This document shows, in pieces, positions 5,980 to 8,939 of a stretch of 8,939 nucleotides of DNA. Where the stretch lies: the NCBI GenBank assembly GCA_002436005.1, contig DIXG01000020.1, forward strand, positions 1 through 8,939. Direction: 5' to 3'. The notes under the pieces were generated by a model, which saw only the letters and a list, made by a program, of their open reading frames with translations, had not been told where the DNA came from and made no database searches. Numbering within the stretch: position 1 is the stretch's first letter; the number at the start of each line of letters is the position of its first letter. This stretch comes from Anaerolineaceae bacterium UBA6086 (GTDB taxonomy: Bacteria; Chloroflexota; Anaerolineae; Anaerolineales; Anaerolineaceae). The position numbers and the translations under genes were made by a program.

Positions 5980-7110
5980 ATGACACCCCCAAAATCGATT
6001 GGTTTTCCACGCATGGAGCAGGAATCAGGTGAGAAACGTGTCTTTCTACCGGAATTTATCCAAAAAATGGCTGATCTGGGGGTCCAGGTTGTAATTGAGG
6101 AGGGGTATGGGTCCCGTTCCGGGTATGATGGGGCGGATTACCGGCAGGGCAACCGCCGCATCACTTTTGGTTCACGTCAGGAAGCCTTTGATCAGGATGT
6201 GGTCCTGATCCTGCGCTCACCGGATGCGGATTTCAAACGCATGAAACCCGGCACGATCCTGATGTCGATGCTGCACTATCCCACCCGGCCTCGACGCCTG
6301 TCTTCATTTCGGGAATTGGCCCTCAAAACCATCTCCCTTGATAACATCGTCAATGACAACGATGTGCGCTTGGTGGAAAACATGAAAGCTGTCGCCTGGA
6401 ACGGGCTGGAAGTTGCTTTTGACGTTTTGGAAGAACGCTGGCCGGGGTTAGTGAAGCCGGATGGTCAACCGATCCAGGCATTGTTGTTGGGGACGGGTAT
6501 GGTGGGCAAGCACGCTGTGGATGCCGTTGTGCACCTTGGCAATATTGAGCGTAATAACCAGCATATAGAGCAGGGGGGCATGGGTGCGGTTTGCCGGGCG
6601 ATTGGACGCAACCTCACAGCAAACCGGGATGGAATGATTCCTTTTTTGAACAACACCGACATCCTGATTGATGCCACCCAGCGGCGCAACCCTGACAAAC
6701 CCGTGATTCCCAACGATTGGATCCAGTACCTACCGCAGCACGCCATCTTGCTGGACCTGTCTGTTGACCCCTATTTGCCCAAAGCCGATCCACCCGTGGT
6801 CAGGGGAATTGAGGGCATCCCGATGGGCAATTTGGATAAATTTGTGTTTTGTCCGGAAGATCCCGATTGGGAAGAGACGATCTCGCCCGGGGTGCCCACG
6901 ACACACCGCAGAACTGCTGTCAGCTGTTATTCCTGGCCGGGATTTCACCCGGAGGCTTGCATGAGCCATTATGGACACCAACTGGATCCTCTGATGCCGA
7001 TTTTGTTCAGAAAGGGTTACGACGCGCTTTCGCCTGAGGGCGATTATTTTGAGCGGGCGCTCTATCGAGGGACGCTGCGGGCATGGGAAGATGAGATCGC
7101 CAATGGTTGA
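5980..7110 (+). CDS. Alanine dehydrogenase/transhydrogenase-fold NAD(P) oxidoreductase
   Basis: The protein has 376 residues, close to alanine dehydrogenase length. The N-terminal half follows the AlaDH/PNT pattern: EKRVFLPEFIQKMADLGV (18-35), then DVVLILRSP (73-81) and ILMSMLHYP (93-101). The nucleotide site is LLLGTGMVGKHA (168-179), and DILIDA and ILLDLSVDPYL follow. By my recollection of M. tuberculosis Ald, Arg20, His99 and Asp263 match its Arg15, His96 and Asp270, but its Lys75 is replaced by Arg79. The usual second Rossmann strand ending in an acidic residue is not obvious after the glycine loop. It is therefore an oxidoreductase on a 2-oxo/amino acid of unknown identity; saccharopine-dehydrogenase-like chemistry is also possible. 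The start is ATG 5980 with AAAGGA (5968-5973) upstream; GTG 5875 and ATG 5965 are less likely. It is divergent from hutU, which hints at related catabolism. Confidence 0.75.
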   Translation: MTPPKSIGFPRMEQESGEKRVFLPEFIQKMADLGVQVVIEEGYGSRSGYDGADYRQGNRRITFGSRQEAFDQDVVLILRSPDADFKRMKPGTILMSMLHYPTRPRRLSSFRELALKTISLDNIVNDNDVRLVENMKAVAWNGLEVAFDVLEERWPGLVKPDGQPIQALLLGTGMVGKHAVDAVVHLGNIERNNQHIEQGGMGAVCRAIGRNLTANRDGMIPFLNNTDILIDATQRRNPDKPVIPNDWIQYLPQHAILLDLSVDPYLPKADPPVVRGIEGIPMGNLDKFVFCPEDPDWEETISPGVPTTHRRTAVSCYSWPGFHPEACMSHYGHQLDPLMPILFRKGYDALSPEGDYFERALYRGTLRAWEDEIANG

Positions 7111-7241
7111 GTGGTGTGGTTGCATGGTTACAGGCTATAAAGTTCAGCAGCTTTAAGGCCAATTACCTTCAAGGGTTATGTTTGTAGCGGAAGGATTGTG
7201 GTGTATGATTGGGGTATTGACACGATCCATCCGTTCGAGGG
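7111..7241 (+). promoter_or_regulatory. Intergenic region with candidate promoter for the M48 protease
   Basis: The best -10 is TATGAT (7204-7209, 5 of 6), with a weak TTGTAG (7182-7187) 16 bases upstream. This would start a transcript near 7216 with a leader of about 26 bases. A consensus-looking TTGACA at 7217-7222 has no -10 at proper distance. TATAAA at 7136-7141 also lacks a -35. No terminator for the dehydrogenase gene is convincing here, so read-through into the protease gene is possible. Confidence 0.35.
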
Positions 7242-7245
7242 ATGG
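7227..7245 (+). other. Hairpin covering the protease start codon
   Basis: CCATCC (7227-7232) pairs perfectly with GGATGG (7240-7245) over a 7-base loop (GTTCGAG), extendable by one U-G pair. The right arm contains the ATG at 7242-7244. The only Shine-Dalgarno-like bases (GAGG, 7237-7240) straddle the loop and stem. If formed in the mRNA, it would mask translation initiation. Confidence 0.4.
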
Positions 7246-8210
7246 GCGTTCTGATTCTTGTGAGGCAAATCATTTTTCGTTCATTACGGTACAGACATGA
7301 CAATGAAAGTGTGATCCTGGTTCTGACGATCCTGCTCGTGCTGGCAGTGATCGTGCTTACATCCACGGTCACATTCTGTCTAAGCGGCGTCTTTGTGGTT
7401 GGCATGTTCGTTCTCAGTGCGTTGATGATCCGGTCGCACCATCAATCCCTGATGCGCACAGCCTATGCCATCAACCCGGTTCAAACGCCTGAATTAGCCG
7501 ACGTGGTGGAAGAATGTGCGCTCAAACTTCAACCGGGCCCTGTGGATGTGTTCCTGGCAAAAGAAAAGCAGATGAATGCCTATACCTTTGGTGTGGGCGA
7601 CCCAAAGGTGCTGGTGCTGTTCAGCCCTTTACTCAAAGTGATGTCTCCCGGGGAGTTGAAGTTCATTATCGGTCATGAGATGGGGCATGTCGCCCTGGGG
7701 CATACCTGGCTCAATACGATCGTGGGCGGGCTGGCTGGTATTCCAGCGCCCTTTGGCGCGGCGGTGATCCTCTATGCGGCTTTTCGCTGGTGGAATCGTT
7801 TATGTGAATTCTCCGCAGATAGGGCGGGCTTGCTGGCATGCGGCGATCTGCACCACGCGACCCTGGCGCTGGTCAAGCTGGTTGCGCCGGAGATCCGCAG
7901 CCAGGTGGACTTTGATAAAGCCCTTGCCCTGATTGACGCAGAGGATGACCTGGCTTCCAACCGTATAGCAGAAGCCTTTCAGAGCCATCCCATGTTAATC
8001 CGGCGGATCAACGAACTGCGTGAATATGCCAGGTCGGAGGAATATCGCCAGTTGCAAGCCGGGGTGAACCGTAACGTAGGAGTCCGCTCAACTCGACCTG
8101 TAGCTTATGGGCGTCCAACGCCCCCTGTCACCATGGCGCAAGCCGAGCCAGAAGAAAAACAACAGGTTCCCCCTGAAGAGCGCTGGCCCTGGTTGAAGGG
8201 ACGCGATTAA
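7242..8210 (+). CDS. M48-family membrane zinc metalloprotease (HtpX-like)
   Basis: A 322-residue integral-membrane peptidase. The zinc site is clear: HEMGH at 145-149 supplies two histidines and the catalytic Glu146, and Glu189 in CEFSADRAG is the third ligand. Two transmembrane helices precede the domain (about 23-45 and 48-63). A hydrophobic stretch (about 158-182) follows HEXXH, as in HtpX and Ste24 relatives. The typical KxxNAYTFG segment is present (108-117). The tail (about 280-322) is Pro/Glu-rich and polar. Relatives cleave misfolded membrane proteins in envelope quality control; the substrate here is unknown. The start is uncertain: ATG 7242 has an SD-like GAGG only one base away and lies in a hairpin. 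The frame is closed upstream by TGA at 7218, and GTG 7260 is the main alternative. It converges on the next gene with a 24-base gap. Confidence 0.92.
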   Translation: MGVLILVRQIIFRSLRYRHDNESVILVLTILLVLAVIVLTSTVTFCLSGVFVVGMFVLSALMIRSHHQSLMRTAYAINPVQTPELADVVEECALKLQPGPVDVFLAKEKQMNAYTFGVGDPKVLVLFSPLLKVMSPGELKFIIGHEMGHVALGHTWLNTIVGGLAGIPAPFGAAVILYAAFRWWNRLCEFSADRAGLLACGDLHHATLALVKLVAPEIRSQVDFDKALALIDAEDDLASNRIAEAFQSHPMLIRRINELREYARSEEYRQLQAGVNRNVGVRSTRPVAYGRPTPPVTMAQAEPEEKQQVPPEERWPWLKGRD

Positions 8211-8221
8211 CCAACCATCGC

Positions 8222-8236
8222 CGGGAAATCCCGTTT
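8222..8236. terminator. Weak hairpin between convergent genes
   Basis: CGGG (8222-8225) and CCCG (8230-8233) pair over AAAT and are followed by TTT on the plus strand. It sits in the 24-base gap after the protease stop and just at the stop of the opposite gene. A 4-bp stem is short, so it may only be a poor terminator. Confidence 0.25.
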
Positions 8237-8939
8237 ATGAAATAACCCAGATCTCCGAAGGTCTCTTTGGGAAGAGGCTGTCCAGCAGGTTGCGGGTCTC
8301 ATCATTTTTTGTGGTGCAATCCGCAAAGGCATGCTGCAGTTCTGTCATTGAACGATGCCCGAAAATCAGGTGGAGATGGGTGAGCGGTGGAAATGCGGCA
8401 TGTGCATCCCCAAGCTCTTTGAAGGACAGGGGCTTGATCTCAATGATTTCACCATTTTGGATATTCAGCGCGATACCGCCCCGATAGAAACTGAGCTTAA
8501 GGTTTCCCGTGTAATGGGCAAAGGCAGATTGCGACAACCGCCTTTCGAGCGCGGGTTTGATCAGCCTGAGAAAAGCCAGCAGATCGGCAACCCGGATGTA
8601 ATAGGCGTAAGGCGATCGAACGCGCGCCAGCATTGAAGCAGCTACATGGTAGGCTGGGTGGGATTCGCCTAACCAAAAGCCAAAAGTCTTTTGCGTCTGG
8701 TTCTGTTCCTTTGCCAACGCTTCACCCCTCTGCCAGAGAAAGCGGATCACACTGGGGGTGATTTCAGCCCAGGAGGCCTCTTCAGTGATTTCGTACAGGG
8801 TCAGGGCGCTCATATCGCCCCACTTGATGGGTGGGAGGGCAATAAATCCAACCGCCGCACCGTTGATACTCTCTATGATGAACAGGTCACGACGGTTGAT
8901 ATTGTACTTGCGTTGTTGAGCGACCTCGTACCGCCAGAG
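8235..8939 (-). CDS. GNAT acetyltransferase with SCP2-like C-terminal domain (5' partial)
   Basis: The frame is open from the right edge to the TAA at 8237-8235. That gives 234 visible residues, and the ATG at 8813 is internal. The 42 residues before it (RYEVAQQRKYNINRRDLF, then ESINGAAVGFIALPP) continue a GNAT-like core. This is followed by WAEITPSVIRFLWQRGEALA and the FWLGESHPAYH segment (about 88-98 of the visible part). From about residue 115 the pattern changes to an SCP2/sterol-carrier-like fold: YTGNLKLSFYRGGIALNIQNG, then FPPLTHLHLIFGHRSMTEL and a C-terminal LFPKRPSEIWV. GNAT plus SCP2-like order recalls the C-terminal part of Eis acetyltransferases. The acetyl-CoA loop is probably outside the window, so activity cannot be judged. 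Substrate unknown. Confidence 0.72.
   Translation of the reverse strand, partial: LWRYEVAQQRKYNINRRDLFIIESINGAAVGFIALPPIKWGDMSALTLYEITEEASWAEITPSVIRFLWQRGEALAKEQNQTQKTFGFWLGESHPAYHVAASMLARVRSPYAYYIRVADLLAFLRLIKPALERRLSQSAFAHYTGNLKLSFYRGGIALNIQNGEIIEIKPLSFKELGDAHAAFPPLTHLHLIFGHRSMTELQHAFADCTTKNDETRNLLDSLFPKRPSEIWVIS

Noticed and set aside
7136..7156. TAAAG...CTTTA inverted repeat after the dehydrogenase gene as a terminator
   Set aside because: It has only about 5 pairs of AU-rich stem, and the bases after it are AAGGCC rather than a T run.
1..8939. Mobile element, CRISPR, tRNA or phage content
   Set aside because: No transposase or integrase motifs, spaced direct repeats, cloverleaf folds or phage structural proteins were seen on either strand.

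Overview
The window is ordinary chromosomal bacterial DNA at roughly 50-55% GC. It most resembles an anaerobic Chloroflexota genome (Anaerolineae-like). This rests on the style of several proteins: a GNAT/SCP2-like protein, single-TPR membrane-anchored proteins, and a HerA-like ATPase with a coiled-coil tail. No rRNA, tRNA or marker gene confirms it, so the lineage is an inference. I see no transposase, integrase, CRISPR array or tRNA, and no clear sign of recent transfer.

Layout from left to right. (1) 1-1877, plus strand: the C-terminal part of a HerA/FtsK-type P-loop ATPase that continues past the left edge, closed by a strong hairpin terminator at 1914-1954. (2) 2050-2481, plus: an OsmC-family peroxidase with both catalytic cysteines, closed by its own terminator at 2511-2537. 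(3) 2696-3133, plus: a small GNAT acetyltransferase that converges on the next block. (4) 5652 down to 3149, minus: an apparent operon of hutU (urocanate hydratase) and two small, mutually related membrane-anchored proteins, each with one TM helix followed by one TPR-like motif. A near-consensus sigma70-type promoter at 5693-5721 drives it. (5) 5653-5979: a divergent control region with a second -10 box on the plus strand, a 7-bp hairpin and a perfect 14-bp palindrome. (6) 5980-7110, plus: an alanine dehydrogenase/transhydrogenase-fold NAD(P) enzyme. (7) 7242-8210, plus: an M48-family (HtpX-like) membrane zinc protease. (8) 8939 down to 8235, minus: a GNAT protein with an SCP2-like C-terminal domain that runs off the right edge and converges on the protease.

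How the genes may work together: urocanate hydratase is the second step of histidine breakdown, but no hutH, hutI or other hut gene lies in the window. The divergently transcribed dehydrogenase may act in the same amino-acid catabolism, though only position suggests it. OsmC and the M48 protease are stress-defence and envelope-quality genes with no visible link to each other. I found no convincing new multi-gene system. The least explained items are the paired TM-TPR proteins coupled to hutU, the atypical dehydrogenase, and the palindrome in its leader.
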